DNA of 64,000 nt, taken from Alteromonadaceae bacterium XY-R5 (GTDB taxonomy: Bacteria > Pseudomonadota > Gammaproteobacteria > Enterobacterales > Alteromonadaceae). This document shows positions 42,709 through 52,190 of this stretch, in pieces; positions within the stretch are counted from its first letter, which is position 1; each line of letters opens with the position of its first letter. The notes under the pieces are model-generated. The model saw only the letters and a list, made by a program, of their open reading frames with translations. It was not told where the DNA came from and did no database searches. Location: positions 79,057 through 143,056 of the forward strand of contig LXWE01000009.1 of NCBI GenBank assembly GCA_001660395.1, given 5' to 3'. A program made the translations under genes and the position numbers.

Positions 42709-44345
42709 GTTGTGCTCTCCTGTTGTTTGAGGGGAAATTGAATCGTTAGTTGCAGACCGTTATCAGAGTTGATGCTTAATTCTCCGCCTAACGATGCTAC
42801 TCTGTCTTCTATCCCCTTGAGTCCAAATCCGCCCATCAATGACGGTGCGTTATCTGAGGACAGGCCTTGGCCGTTATCTGTTAAAGACATCATGAGTTGA
42901 GTGTCTGAGTCGTTAATTATGATAGAAAATTGTGTCGCATCAGCATGTTTCAACGTATTGCTGATGGCTTCCTGCACCATCCGAAAAATCGAAATTTGAA
43001 TGTCGACAGACAGAGAATCAACGGTTGCAGGGACTTGGCAATGATAGTCTATCCCCGAATATTGAAGACGCTGGCGGAAATATGCGCCGCTTAAGGCCTT
43101 ATGCAGACCAAATTCATCCACGACTCTTGGTCTAAGCCAATTGAGCACCTGATAGATAGAATGGTATATCTGCTGACTGGTTTGCTTTAATACCATCATC
43201 GCTGGATGCGCTTTCATCTCTGGCTGTTCAATTAACAATGACTCTATGCGAGTTTGTAATACCACCAGATTTTGTCCAACTTCATCGTGCAGGTCCTGGC
43301 TTAGTGTCTTACGCTCCTGTTCTTGCACGGTTATCACACGCTTGGTGAGCAATCGGTTTTCAACTAGCAGGCGATCTAACTCTTTATTGCGTATTATCAG
43401 GTCTCGATTCAGTCTCTTCATTTGGCTAATAGTGGCGCCTAGTAATAGCCCACAAAAGCTGGTCATGAGGAGATAAAACTGCGTGTCTTTGAGCGCATTG
43501 GTGGCGTTGTTATCAAACACGGTAAGCATTAAGCCAAAGTTAATAACTGTGCTGCAGATGATTGCGCCCCGAAATCCGAAGTAATATGCGAACAACAACA
43601 ACGGAAGAAAAACTAATGCCCTGAGCATATAGATGAGTTCAGGTTGCATTTGATATACAACGACAGTGATAAGACTAAGTAAAGCCAACGACCCCAGCCC
43701 CATCAATACATGAGTGGTGAGTACGGCATTGATAGGACGGCAGGTACTGAATGCAAGTAACAGCGGAGGGGTGATAAGCAGAATGCCCGTTAATCCGCCA
43801 ACAAAGTGGCTAAAGCGAATCTCGGTGAAAGCTGACTGAGGAGCACTGTTCCAAATCCAATCTCCCATTTGACCTACATTACCAAGCTGATAAATCACGG
43901 CAAGCAGGGTCAATATTACAACTCCTTTAGGCGAGGAAATATAGTAGATGGCTTTGGGTTTACACTGAGAGGTGCTCAGCCAGCGTTGAATGAGGCGAAG
44001 GCAACAATACATAGGGACAGTGTAAGCCAGAGCGTGGTGTATGAGACTATTGAAAAAATCTTCAATAGACGGCGTGTGTTCACTTGACCAGCGCAAGACT
44101 GCGTATGCGAATGGGTATCCTAAGGTTATCCCCGGCCAATAACGGAAGGGCATTATCAAGAAAGCTGCCACAGCAATTCCAGAAGGGAAGTACCAGGTAC
44201 TGTAGGTTGGATATAGCCACCAATGTTCCGCCAGCAGAAAACATCCTGCATATGCAACACCACATAGGCACATAATGGCCAATTGTGTCGATATGACGTG
44301 TATCGATTGAAAGATCAAGCGGGAAATAGATTTTGATTCGTCCAT
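42702..44345 (-). CDS. MASE1-domain sensor histidine kinase (UhpB/NarX-type)
   Basis: 547 residues. About eight membrane segments in the first 310 residues, with 'TYSTWYFPSGIAVAAFLIM' and 'SPKGVVILTLLAV', look like a MASE1 sensor domain; this membrane-embedded domain is known from kinases and diguanylate cyclases. A coiled coil (about 313-345, rich in Leu and Arg) leads to the HisKA_3 dimerisation motif 'LSQDLHDEVGQNL' with His353, and an HATPase domain with 'MVQEAISNTLKHADA', 'DNGQGL' and 'GGFGLKGIEDRV'. Start ATG 44345 lacks a good ribosome binding site. It phosphorylates the response regulator encoded downstream; the stimulus is unknown. Confidence 0.92.
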   Translation of the reverse strand: MDESKSISRLIFQSIHVISTQLAIMCLCGVAYAGCFLLAEHWWLYPTYSTWYFPSGIAVAAFLIMPFRYWPGITLGYPFAYAVLRWSSEHTPSIEDFFNSLIHHALAYTVPMYCCLRLIQRWLSTSQCKPKAIYYISSPKGVVILTLLAVIYQLGNVGQMGDWIWNSAPQSAFTEIRFSHFVGGLTGILLITPPLLLAFSTCRPINAVLTTHVLMGLGSLALLSLITVVVYQMQPELIYMLRALVFLPLLLFAYYFGFRGAIICSTVINFGLMLTVFDNNATNALKDTQFYLLMTSFCGLLLGATISQMKRLNRDLIIRNKELDRLLVENRLLTKRVITVQEQERKTLSQDLHDEVGQNLVVLQTRIESLLIEQPEMKAHPAMMVLKQTSQQIYHSIYQVLNWLRPRVVDEFGLHKALSGAYFRQRLQYSGIDYHCQVPATVDSLSVDIQISIFRMVQEAISNTLKHADATQFSIIINDSDTQLMMSLTDNGQGLSSDNAPSLMGGFGLKGIEDRVASLGGELSINSDNGLQLTIQFPLKQQESTTC

Positions 44346-44475
44346 GATGAATAGGGGGATTTTGCTAACGCTCCTAATTTGCTATCGACATAATTCAAAA
44401 AAGCTGGAGCCCTGGCTTGCATCCGGCTTTGAAATTTGGCGGAATGAGGCCCTTATTAAGCTAACGGATATAACG

Positions 44476-44829
44476 ATGAAAAAATCAGCAGCGATGTTGT
44501 TTGGACTTATGGTTTCAGGTTTGAGTGTTGCCGGCGACAATAATCTGGAGCAGGCATCAACCCAGCTATGCAGTAAAATTCAGGCGTGTGCTCAGGCGGA
44601 TGTGGCTAAACAAAAAATCCCGGATGATCTGCGTGAGGCGCTTACTTCAATGTTGGGACAAATGTGTGCGAATCTGGATAGTTATGATACTGCTATACCC
44701 GATACGGCGTTATATCATGCAGCATCAGCCTGTTTAGAGTCGATGAATCAACAAAGCTGCCAACAGTTGTTAAATGGGGATAAAACGCCAGAATGTGAGC
44801 AATATGAGGCAGTAGCGAATCAACAATAA
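44476..44829 (+). CDS. Small secreted six-cysteine protein, unrecognised
   Basis: 117 residues from ATG 44476 (MKKSAAMLFG), which gives a normal signal peptide of about 19 residues ending SVAG; the frame extends back to 44344 but that extension is not signal-like. The mature part is helical and polar with six Cys residues (LCSK, QACAQ, QMCAN, SACLE, QSCQQ, PECEQ), suggesting three periplasmic disulfides. I do not recognise the family. It is divergent from the MASE1 kinase, with 130 bases between, so it might be a target or part of that signalling unit. Confidence 0.7.
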   Translation: MKKSAAMLFGLMVSGLSVAGDNNLEQASTQLCSKIQACAQADVAKQKIPDDLREALTSMLGQMCANLDSYDTAIPDTALYHAASACLESMNQQSCQQLLNGDKTPECEQYEAVANQQ

Positions 44830-45246
44830 TGTATTTGCCTGGATCTTTGGAGATGCGTCTTTTGAGTCATGACTCAAGGGGATAAAGGTGTCTGGAATGT
44901 GGATATTGCACGGTAAATAGTTAAATTCATCTGGTTAAAAGTTAAGCGATCTGACGTTTTCTTTAATTCCTGGATTATTTGTATTACTATATTGTTATTG
45001 TTCTGTAATTAACTTACAGAATGATAGATTTAATAAATATTAAATGCTTGCTTTTGGTTATAAGGGTATTTTATTTATTTGATATTAATCAATTGTTTAC
45101 GCTGTTTTTGTTGGTTTAATCAACAGGCTTAACAAACTATTTAAATAGTTGATTATGTAATTAAACAACATTCTTATTTCAGATCCGTAAAATAATCATC
45201 GAGCTTCGAGGTGAAGCAAGTAGTAACAAGATGATGAGGTGATGAG
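44830..45246. other. 417-bp AT-rich intergenic region with three palindromes
   Basis: No supported gene. It contains TTGAGTCATGACTCAA at 44862-44877 (16-bp perfect), TTCTGTAA-TTAAC-TTACAGAA at 45001-45021 and AACTATTTAAATAGTT at 45135-45150 (16-bp perfect). The first may end the preceding transcript, although no U tract follows; the others lie upstream of the DUF3718-like gene and may be regulatory. Confidence 0.6.
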
Positions 45247-45567
45247 ATGAAAAATGTAGCAATTATCCTGGCAGTAGCAGCTTTCTTTAGCGTAAATGCA
45301 AATGCAAAATTAAACAGCAGCGAAAATGTAAAATTCGTTGGTGACGTTGAGTATGCAAGCCTGTGTAAAGCAGCCGTAAACGACGACGTTGAACTGTTCA
45401 AGCGTGGTCTGCGTGCAAAAGTAGGTGTAATCGGTGCTTCTAAGCGTGAAGTTCTGAACATCCTGAAAAGTGAAGATAACTTCTCTTGTGCAGGTATGAG
45501 CATTGCTGAGTTCTCTGCTAAACGCAATGCAACTCAATTGATTGAATTCCTGAAAACTGGCGCATAA
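45247..45567 (+). CDS. DUF3718-type small secreted protein
   Basis: 106 residues with a signal peptide of about 20 residues ending ANA. The remainder has 'YASLCKAAVNDDVELFKRGLRAK' and 'FSCAGMSIAEFSAKRNATQLIEFL', with two Cys residues that probably pair; this pattern matches my memory of DUF3718, a family of unknown function frequent in Shewanella and Alteromonas relatives. Codon use resembles that of the highly expressed ribosomal protein genes in the window (AAC, CTG, GTA/GTT), unlike the preceding small gene, so it may be abundantly made. ATGAGGTGATGAG precedes ATG 45247. Confidence 0.78.
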   Translation: MKNVAIILAVAAFFSVNANAKLNSSENVKFVGDVEYASLCKAAVNDDVELFKRGLRAKVGVIGASKREVLNILKSEDNFSCAGMSIAEFSAKRNATQLIEFLKTGA

Positions 45568-45588
45568 TCACTATGTTCCGGTGGCGAT

Positions 45589-45619
45589 AACAAGCCAGCG
45601 CAGGGATAGCTGGCTTGTT
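45589..45619. terminator. Stable stem-loop between convergent genes
   Basis: AACAAGCCAGC / GCTGGCTTGTT, an 11-bp perfect stem with a 9-base loop between the DUF3718-type gene and fre. No T run on either side, so its terminator function is uncertain. Confidence 0.5.
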
Positions 45620-45662
45620 AAAGCACCCTCATTTGTTCAATGCTCGCATTCTGCGAACGACC

Positions 45663-46355
45663 TTAGATAAAGGCGTAAGCATCTCCAAACAAGTGATCTT
45701 TTTTCAGCCCTTTCTGGGTGAATGCTTCTCTGGCAACGCCTGCCATTTCAAAGCGTCCTGCAATATAGACATGATAAGGTTCCAGACTGGTAAAGTCGGC
45801 CAGCACTGCCTCGTGAACCCATCCGGTTTTTCCTTGCCAATCGTTTGATGGATTTTCAACAACGGGGACAAAGCAGAATTTGTCGTGTTGTTGTGCCATT
45901 TCCTGCAAAGCCTGGAAGGCATACATATCGTCTAATGAGCGGGTACCCCAATATAAATAAAGTGGTTCTTTCAACCCTTCTGCCAGCATGGCCTGTAAAA
46001 TAGAATAGGTGTAAGAAAAACCAGTACCGCCAGCCATTAACAAAGTTGGACGTGGCAATTCACGCCAATAAGCATCACCTTTAGGCTGAGCGATTTTTAT
46101 TTGGCCGATGGAGCGCATGGCTTCCAATACTTCCCAGGCATACTTATTATCTGGTGTCGCGCCAATATGCAGTTCAAGTTTGGTCTGGCTTGGGATGCTG
46201 GCAATAGAGAAGGGGCGCAGATCCTTTTCTCCCATTACCACTTGCAGATAATGGCCTGGCTTATAGTTAACCGCCTGTTGAGGTGTTAGCACCACTTTAT
46301 ATATAGTGTCGGTTAACGGACTGATGTCGGTAACGCGACAGGTAATTTCACTCAT
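45663..46355 (-). CDS. fre: NAD(P)H-flavin reductase Fre
   Basis: 230 residues. It reduces free FMN, FAD or riboflavin with NAD(P)H. The ferredoxin-reductase fold is shown by the flavin-binding 'DLRPFSIAS' (RxYS-type motif), 'GHYLQVVMGEKD', the NAD-binding 'PTLLMAGGTGFSYTYSILQ' and 'YLYWGTRSLDDMYAFQAL'. The C-terminus ends 'LFGDAYAFI', as in Fre. It lies 18 bases after ubiD on the same strand, an arrangement conserved in gammaproteobacteria; reduced FMN is needed to make prenyl-FMN, the UbiD cofactor. Confidence 0.95.
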   Translation of the reverse strand: MSEITCRVTDISPLTDTIYKVVLTPQQAVNYKPGHYLQVVMGEKDLRPFSIASIPSQTKLELHIGATPDNKYAWEVLEAMRSIGQIKIAQPKGDAYWRELPRPTLLMAGGTGFSYTYSILQAMLAEGLKEPLYLYWGTRSLDDMYAFQALQEMAQQHDKFCFVPVVENPSNDWQGKTGWVHEAVLADFTSLEPYHVYIAGRFEMAGVAREAFTQKGLKKDHLFGDAYAFI

Positions 46356-46373
46356 AACTGCTTATTTCTCTGA

Positions 46374-47864
46374 TTAATCATTAGCTTTAGGGGAGTCTGG
46401 AAAAATACCCAGTTCGTCCCAAATCTCGTCTATTCGCGATTTTACTGCTGGATCCATCACGATTGGCTCGCCCCATTCACGTTCGGTTTCTCCTGGCCAT
46501 TTATTGGTGGCATCCATCCCCATTTTCGAACCTAGGCCGGATACGGGAGAAGCGAAGTCTAAATAATCAATGGGGGTGTTTTCTACCAGCGTAGTATCGC
46601 GGGCCGGATCCATCCGCGTCGTGATGGCCCAGATAACATCGTTCCAGTCTCTGGCATTGACGTCATCATCACATACGATCACAAATTTAGTGTACATAAA
46701 CTGGCGTAGGAATGACCAGACGCCGAACATGACGCGCTTGGCATGCCCAGGATATTGCTTTTTCATTGTGACTACCGCCATCCGGTAAGAACAACCTTCA
46801 GGTGGTAAATAGAAATCGACAATCTCAGGAAACTGTTTGCGGATAATGGGCACAAACACTTCATTCAGGGCGACGCCCAATACTGCCGGTTCATCCGGTG
46901 GGCGTCCAGTAAAGGTCGAATGATAAATAGGCTGTTTACGATGGGTGATATGCGTCACGGTAAATACCGGGAAAGTATCTACCTCGTTGTAATAGCCAGT
47001 GTGATCGCCATACGGCCCTTCCGGTGCAGTCTCGTTCGGATCGATATAACCTTCTAATACAAACTCAGCACTTGCCGGCACCTGCAGATCATTACTGATG
47101 GACTTGACCACTTCAGTACGATCGCCACGTAATAAACCTGCAAATGCATATTCAGACAGGGTATCGGGAACAGGTGTCACTGCACCCAGAATAGTGGCAG
47201 GGTCTGCACCCAACGCCACGCTGACCGGATAAGGTTGTCCAGGGTGTTGTTCGCACCATTCTCGGAAATCCAATGCGCCGCCGCGATGGGATAACCAGCG
47301 CATGACAAGTTTGTTGGGGCCGAGTAGCTGCTGACGGTAAATCCCCAGGTTTTGACGGGATTTATTGGGTCCACGGGTGACGGTTAATCCCCAGGTAACT
47401 AAGGGGGCTACATCTCCTGGCCAGCAACGCTGAATAGGTAATTGAGTTAAGTCGACCTGATCGCCGCTTAATACGACTTCCTGACAGGGCGCCTTTTTCA
47501 GTTCTTTGGCCGGCATATTCAGCACCTGCTTAAATACAGGTAGCTTATCCCATAATTCTTTAATGCCTTTAGGAGGCTCGGGTTCTTTTAAATAAGCCAG
47601 CCATTCACCCACTTCGCGCAAGGCGGAGACGGAAGTCTGGCCCATGCCCATCGCAACACGCTCAGGGGTGCCAAACAGGTTCGCCAGCACAGGCACACTG
47701 TGGCCTTTTGGGTTTTCAAATAATAGGGCGGGCCCACCGGCGCGTAGGGTACGGTCGGCGATTTCAGTCATTTCCAGATCGGTATCTATTTCCATCGAAA
47801 TGCGCTTGAGCTGACCAATTTCCTCAAGGCGCTGGATAAAATCACGTAAGTCTTTGTATTTCAT
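46374..47864 (-). CDS. ubiD: 4-hydroxy-3-polyprenylbenzoate decarboxylase UbiD
   Basis: 496 residues, as in E. coli. It decarboxylates polyprenyl-4-hydroxybenzoate in ubiquinone synthesis, using prenylated FMN made by UbiX. Visible features are '[20 protein letters not shown]' at the N-terminus, '[19 protein letters not shown]', '[15 protein letters not shown]' with the conserved Glu of the catalytic E-R-E network, and '[15 protein letters not shown]' with acidic residues near the metal. It is the first gene of a ubiD-fre unit. ATG 47864 fits the family start. Confidence 0.97.
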   Translation of the reverse strand: MKYKDLRDFIQRLEEIGQLKRISMEIDTDLEMTEIADRTLRAGGPALLFENPKGHSVPVLANLFGTPERVAMGMGQTSVSALREVGEWLAYLKEPEPPKGIKELWDKLPVFKQVLNMPAKELKKAPCQEVVLSGDQVDLTQLPIQRCWPGDVAPLVTWGLTVTRGPNKSRQNLGIYRQQLLGPNKLVMRWLSHRGGALDFREWCEQHPGQPYPVSVALGADPATILGAVTPVPDTLSEYAFAGLLRGDRTEVVKSISNDLQVPASAEFVLEGYIDPNETAPEGPYGDHTGYYNEVDTFPVFTVTHITHRKQPIYHSTFTGRPPDEPAVLGVALNEVFVPIIRKQFPEIVDFYLPPEGCSYRMAVVTMKKQYPGHAKRVMFGVWSFLRQFMYTKFVIVCDDDVNARDWNDVIWAITTRMDPARDTTLVENTPIDYLDFASPVSGLGSKMGMDATNKWPGETEREWGEPIVMDPAVKSRIDEIWDELGIFPDSPKAND

Positions 47865-47910
47865 TTAGAAGCCAAATAAGCTTGGATAGCATGGATTATA
47901 AAGCAGCGGC

Positions 47911-47980
47911 TATCTCAGGTTCGAGCCTTGTCGACTGATTTTAAGTCTGTTGCAGCATCTGATTATGTTGATACGGCAGT
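47911..47980 (-). pseudogene. Possible decayed tRNA-Leu(TAA) fragment
   Basis: On the minus strand ACAGA-CTTAAAA-TCAGT (47934-47950) resembles an anticodon arm with loop anticodon TAA and one mismatched stem pair. A GGCTCGAACC block lies on the T-arm side and a D-arm-like 'GATGCTGCAACAG' on the other. No acceptor stem or paired T arm can be drawn, so it is at most a remnant. Confidence 0.25.
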
Positions 47981-48102
47981 CAATTCACGACCTTATCTCG
48001 AATGCCTATGCAAATACAAGAGAGCTGAATACACGACCTCACTGGATTTGGCTTCAAGAAATTTGCTGATCTGGACGATAATGAGAGTGAGCGGAGGATT
48101 TT

Positions 48103-48726
48103 ATGAAACAATTAATCGCAGGTTTTGGATTGCTGCTACTTGCAAATGGATGGGCTTATGGCTCGGAACCGTTAAAGGCGGTGCAGCTTTATTCTCAGGA
48201 TGAATTAATCAATTTGATTAATAAGAATCAGCATTTGGCCAGAGTAAAAGCAGATGATTGTCAGTTGGTGCAAGACATTGAAGCCAGAGCCGATACGCTG
48301 AAAATACCCGCGTACCAATTTTTATGGGGCGACATGCTGGCATGGGGCGTGTGCGTAGAGAAAGAGCCAGAACGTGGCATTGAATACATGCAAATGGCTG
48401 CTGATCAGGGCCTGGCAGCCGCTCTTGAGCAGTTAGGACGTTATTATGCCAATGGTATTCTGGTGCAGAAAGATCCGCGCCGCGGGTTGATTTTTCTGCG
48501 AGAAGCGAGCGCATTGGGTAACCAAAATGCTCAAATTCAAATGGCAGAACTCCTTATTAACGGATTAGGAAACCCAATGGACTATGAGGATGTTTATCAT
48601 TGGTTATATAACTCGGTGACCGCAGACCAAGTAACGCATCGGAAAATCGCCAATTGTTTGGCGAAGCTTGAAACCCTGATGCACCCAAAAGCCGTAAGAG
48701 CGGCAAAACGTCCCCTAGATTCCTGA
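48103..48726 (+). CDS. motX: MotX, Na+-driven polar flagellar motor protein
   Basis: 207 residues with signal peptide of about 21 residues ending AYGS. The sequence 'AVQLYSQDELINLINKNQHLARVKADDCQLVQDIEARA' and 'PAYQFLWGDMLAWGVCVEKEPE', followed by Sel1-type repeats ('GLAAALEQLGRYYANGILVQKDPRRG' and 'GNQNAQIQMAELLINGLG') and 'YEDVYHWLYNSVTADQ', matches MotX, which with MotY forms the T-ring that holds the PomAB stators. Two Cys in the N-terminal half can form the known disulfide. GGAGG lies before ATG 48103. MotX implies a polar, sodium-driven flagellum although no other flagellar gene is here. A hairpin overlaps its stop codon. Confidence 0.92.
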   Translation: MKQLIAGFGLLLLANGWAYGSEPLKAVQLYSQDELINLINKNQHLARVKADDCQLVQDIEARADTLKIPAYQFLWGDMLAWGVCVEKEPERGIEYMQMAADQGLAAALEQLGRYYANGILVQKDPRRGLIFLREASALGNQNAQIQMAELLINGLGNPMDYEDVYHWLYNSVTADQVTHRKIANCLAKLETLMHPKAVRAAKRPLDS

Positions 48727-48742
48727 GCGCAGTCCTGCGCTC
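48725..48742 (+). terminator. Stem-loop overlapping the motX stop
   Basis: GAGCGCAG-TC-CTGCGCTC, an 8-bp perfect GC-rich inverted repeat that starts within the TGA stop, followed by CTGCTTTCCCCTT. Possible terminator before rnr; the U tract is poor. Confidence 0.45.
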
Positions 48743-48856
48743 CTGCTTTCCCCTTGCCCACACGGTTTTTGCTTAAAAAATATCGGTTTAGTTCTAGCGA
48801 CTTGGTTATACTAGCTGGCAAACATTGACCAATTTTGTGGATCACCAAACCAACTG

Positions 48857-51160
48857 ATGAGTAAAGACCCTTATTTTGAGCGCGAAAAGCGCAAATATGA
48901 AAAACCTGTCGCCAGCCGTGAATACCTTGCACAAGTCTTAAAAGAAGCAGGGCGCGCCATGGGCTTTATGGAAATTTGCCAACGCGTTGATGCCCAGGAC
49001 GAAGACAGCCGAATCGGCATTCAGCGTCGATTACGCGCAATGGAGCGTGAAGGTCAGGTGCTCTTTACTCGCCAGAAAAAATATGGCCTGGTAGAAAATT
49101 CCGACCTAGTGAAAGGGCGGGTAATTGGCCATCGTGATGGTTATGGCTTCTTAAAACGCGAAGATGGCGAAAAAGACCTGTTCCTGTCGGTCATGCAAAT
49201 GCATTCGTTGCTGCACGGCGACGTTGTCATGGCCAAGGAAATGGGCACTGATAACCGGGGCCGCAAAGAAGCGCGTGTTGTAAGTGTGGTAGAGCCGCGC
49301 AGCGAAGCCATTGTTGGCCGCTTCTTTATGGAACATGGGGTTGCCTTAGTGATCCCGGATGACAGCCGTATTTGTCAGGAAATCATGATCCCTCCTGAGC
49401 ATGTTAACGGTGCTCGCCAGGGGCATGTGGTGGTGGTTGAGATGGTTCAGCGACCTCGCAAGCGCGTTAGTGCTCTGGGCAAAGTTGTGGAAGTTTTGGG
49501 TGAGCATATGGCTCCCGGGATGGAAATTGAAATGGCGCTGCGTCGTTTTGATATCCCTCACAGCTGGCCTGCAGCGGTTGAAAAGCAAATTAAACCTCTG
49601 ACTGATCAGGTACCGGAAGACGCTAAGCGTGGTCGTATCGATTTACGTCAGTTACCTTTGGTGACGATTGACGGCGAAGATGCCCGTGATTTCGATGACG
49701 CCGTATTTTGTGAACCACTTGATGATGGTGGCTGGCAGCTGTGGGTGGCAATTGCAGATGTTAGTTATTATGTGCGTTTTGGAACTGCATTGGATTTAGA
49801 GGCGCAGGCGCGCGGTAACTCTGTCTATTTCCCGGACCAGGTCGTGCCAATGTTGCCGGAAGTGCTGTCAAATGGCCTGTGTTCATTGAACCCTGAAGTT
49901 GACCGTCTGTGTATGGTCTGCGAAATGAAAATCAGCGCCAAAGGTAAGCTGGAAGAGTTTGAATTTTACGAAGCTGTCATGCGTTCCCAGGCTCGTTTAA
50001 CCTACACAAAAGTATGGGAAATCTTGCAGGGTGAACCTGAATTAATTAAACGCTATGAAGAACATGTGCCACATCTGCGCAACCTGCACGATTTATACCG
50101 CACGCTAAAACGTACTCGACATGCCCGTGGCGCGATTGAATTCGAAACCATTGAAAGCAAATTTATCTTTAATGCCCAGCGTAAGATTGATCATATCGTT
50201 ACGGTTGAACGCAATGATGCGCACAAACTGATTGAAGAATGCATGATTCTGGCGAACGTTGCGGCGGCCTGTTTCCTTGAGAAACATCATGCCCATGGTC
50301 TTTACCGAGTGCATGATGAGCCAGATGCCGATCGTCTGACCGCATTTTTATCCTACTTAAGTGAAGTGGGTATTGAGCACCAGATCCGCGAAGGCGCAGA
50401 TCCTCATGAGTTTACCGCTGTAGTCGATAAAATTCGTAATCGCCCCGATCAGGAACTGATCCAAACGATGCTGCTGCGCTCCATGAAGCAAGCCGTTTAT
50501 GACAGTGAAAATATTGGTCACTTCGGTCTAGCGTTAAATGCCTATGCGCATTTCACCTCGCCGATACGCCGTTATCCGGATTTAGTTGTACACCGCGCCA
50601 TCAAAGCGCAGCTGGATAAGTTGGCAGCCCGCAAGAGTAATACTGGTGGTAAGAGCTATAGCGAGGAAGAAGCTTCAGCATTAGGCGAACAGTGTTCAAT
50701 GACTGAGCGTCGCGCAGATGATGCCACTCGCGATGTCGCTGACTGGCTTAAATGCGAATTTATGCAGGATCATGTAGGCGATAGTTTTGATGGTGTCATT
50801 GCCAGCGTTACCAACTTTGGCTTTTTTGTGCGCCTGACAGAGTTCCACATTGATGGACTGGTTCATATCACTTCGCTTGATGATGACTACTATCATTTTG
50901 ACGAGGTTAAGTTGTATTTAGTGGGTGAAGCCGCAGGGCAAACCTTCCGCCTTGGCGATCAGGTCAAGGTCAAGGTTGTTGCGGTGCATTTAGATGAGCG
51001 AAAAATCGACTTTATTCTCGACCGCCCAAGAAAATCCGGGCCTGGAAAGAAAAAAACTGCAGGCAAACGGCAGAATAAAAGTAAAATAGCGACTCCGAAA
51101 CCAAGTGGTGCCAAAGGCGCCCCTAAACACCCGAAAGCCAAGCCGAGGAGAAAGAAGTAG
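48857..51160 (+). CDS. rnr: Ribonuclease R
   Basis: 767 residues. A processive 3'-5' exoribonuclease that degrades structured RNA. Layout: N-terminal winged-helix (about 15-85), cold-shock domains (about 85-250), catalytic RNB domain (about 265-590) with '[15 protein letters not shown]' supplying the metal-binding aspartates and '[17 protein letters not shown]', S1 domain (about 640-725, '[17 protein letters not shown]'), and a Lys/Arg-rich tail ending 'KAKPRRKK'. It is followed one base later by rlmB, the usual rnr-rlmB pair. ATG 48857 fits the family N-terminus. Confidence 0.97.
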   Translation: MSKDPYFEREKRKYEKPVASREYLAQVLKEAGRAMGFMEICQRVDAQDEDSRIGIQRRLRAMEREGQVLFTRQKKYGLVENSDLVKGRVIGHRDGYGFLKREDGEKDLFLSVMQMHSLLHGDVVMAKEMGTDNRGRKEARVVSVVEPRSEAIVGRFFMEHGVALVIPDDSRICQEIMIPPEHVNGARQGHVVVVEMVQRPRKRVSALGKVVEVLGEHMAPGMEIEMALRRFDIPHSWPAAVEKQIKPLTDQVPEDAKRGRIDLRQLPLVTIDGEDARDFDDAVFCEPLDDGGWQLWVAIADVSYYVRFGTALDLEAQARGNSVYFPDQVVPMLPEVLSNGLCSLNPEVDRLCMVCEMKISAKGKLEEFEFYEAVMRSQARLTYTKVWEILQGEPELIKRYEEHVPHLRNLHDLYRTLKRTRHARGAIEFETIESKFIFNAQRKIDHIVTVERNDAHKLIEECMILANVAAACFLEKHHAHGLYRVHDEPDADRLTAFLSYLSEVGIEHQIREGADPHEFTAVVDKIRNRPDQELIQTMLLRSMKQAVYDSENIGHFGLALNAYAHFTSPIRRYPDLVVHRAIKAQLDKLAARKSNTGGKSYSEEEASALGEQCSMTERRADDATRDVADWLKCEFMQDHVGDSFDGVIASVTNFGFFVRLTEFHIDGLVHITSLDDDYYHFDEVKLYLVGEAAGQTFRLGDQVKVKVVAVHLDERKIDFILDRPRKSGPGKKKTAGKRQNKSKIATPKPSGAKGAPKHPKAKPRRKK

Positions 51161-51161
51161 T

Positions 51162-51905
51162 ATGGCCTCACAAGAATGGTTATATGGTATTCATGCCATG
51201 GAAGCCGTGTTAGCCCATGAGCCTGAGCGTGTCATTGAATTGTTGGTACTAAAAGGACGTGATGATGAACGTCTAAGTGCCATTATCAATCAGGCGCGTA
51301 AACTCGGCTTACCGATCCAGTTTTGTCAGCGTAAAGCCCTGGATGACAAGGTCGAAGGTGAGCAGCATCAGGGCGTTGTCGCCAGAGCTAAACCCGGACG
51401 TCAGTTCGATGAAAAGGACTTGGCTGAAATTATTTCTGCTCAGGCAACACCATTCCTGCTGGTACTCGATGGTGTAACTGACCCTCATAATCTGGGAGCG
51501 TGTTTACGCAGTGCCAATGCTGCTGGTGTACATGCGGTGATTGTACCTAAAGACAAATCGGCTAAATTGACCTCTACAGCCCGTAAAGTGGCCTGCGGCG
51601 CCGCTGAAGTGACACCTCTGATTCAGGTGACTAATTTGGCCAGAACCTTGAAGGATATTCAGCAGCAGGGCGTCTGGGTAGTTGGTACTGCCGGTGAGGC
51701 AACCCAAACTATTTATCAGTGCAACTTGAAAGGCCCTGTGGCACTGGTGATGGGGGCAGAAGGCAAGGGCATGCGTCGCCTTACTCGTGAACATTGTGAT
51801 GAGTTGGTGAAACTGCCAATGGCGGGTAATGTATCGAGCCTCAATGTTTCTGTTGCGACAGGTATTTGCCTGTATGAAGTTGTACGTCAGCAACTTCCTG
51901 CTTAA
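51162..51905 (+). CDS. rlmB: 23S rRNA (guanosine-2251-2'-O)-methyltransferase RlmB
   Basis: 247 residues. It methylates the ribose of G2251 in the peptidyl-tRNA loop of 23S rRNA with SAM. N-terminal SpoU substrate-binding domain (about 1-75, '[20 protein letters not shown]') and a C-terminal trefoil-knot SPOUT domain with '[20 protein letters not shown]', '[12 protein letters not shown]' and '[17 protein letters not shown]'. ATG 51162 follows AGGAG in the end of rnr; the in-frame extension back to 51105 only repeats the basic rnr tail in another frame. In most gammaproteobacteria rpsF follows; here a lipoprotein gene does. Confidence 0.96.
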   Translation: MASQEWLYGIHAMEAVLAHEPERVIELLVLKGRDDERLSAIINQARKLGLPIQFCQRKALDDKVEGEQHQGVVARAKPGRQFDEKDLAEIISAQATPFLLVLDGVTDPHNLGACLRSANAAGVHAVIVPKDKSAKLTSTARKVACGAAEVTPLIQVTNLARTLKDIQQQGVWVVGTAGEATQTIYQCNLKGPVALVMGAEGKGMRRLTREHCDELVKLPMAGNVSSLNVSVATGICLYEVVRQQLPA

Positions 51906-52190
51906 TAAATCACCCCAACATGGCAGGGAAGCTGTGTAAATTCTGAGAAATATTGCTCAAATAGGGTGCTTTCTTGTTTTTATATCTGCTATCCTCTTGC
52001 CCGCTACGACTTGTCTAATCGTGCAGTTATCGGTTGGCAAAATGATAATGAGAGGGCTATGTACCCCTCTGTACTCAATCTCGTTTTTAGATATTTTGGG
52101 TAAAAAATGTCTGGAAATGTGAACTAAATGCATTTTGCTATATCCTAATGTCCCTAGAAATAATTAGTTCTGTAAAGGATGAAGCTTAAT

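Noticed and set aside
44870..44878. TGACTCA core resembling the AP-1/Gcn4 site
   Set aside because: That site is eukaryotic; here it is only the centre of a bacterial 16-bp palindrome.
47928..48203. 91-codon plus-strand frame before motX
   Set aside because: It overlaps the motX signal peptide in another frame and its N-terminal 'TDFKSVA' comes from the tRNA-like sequence.
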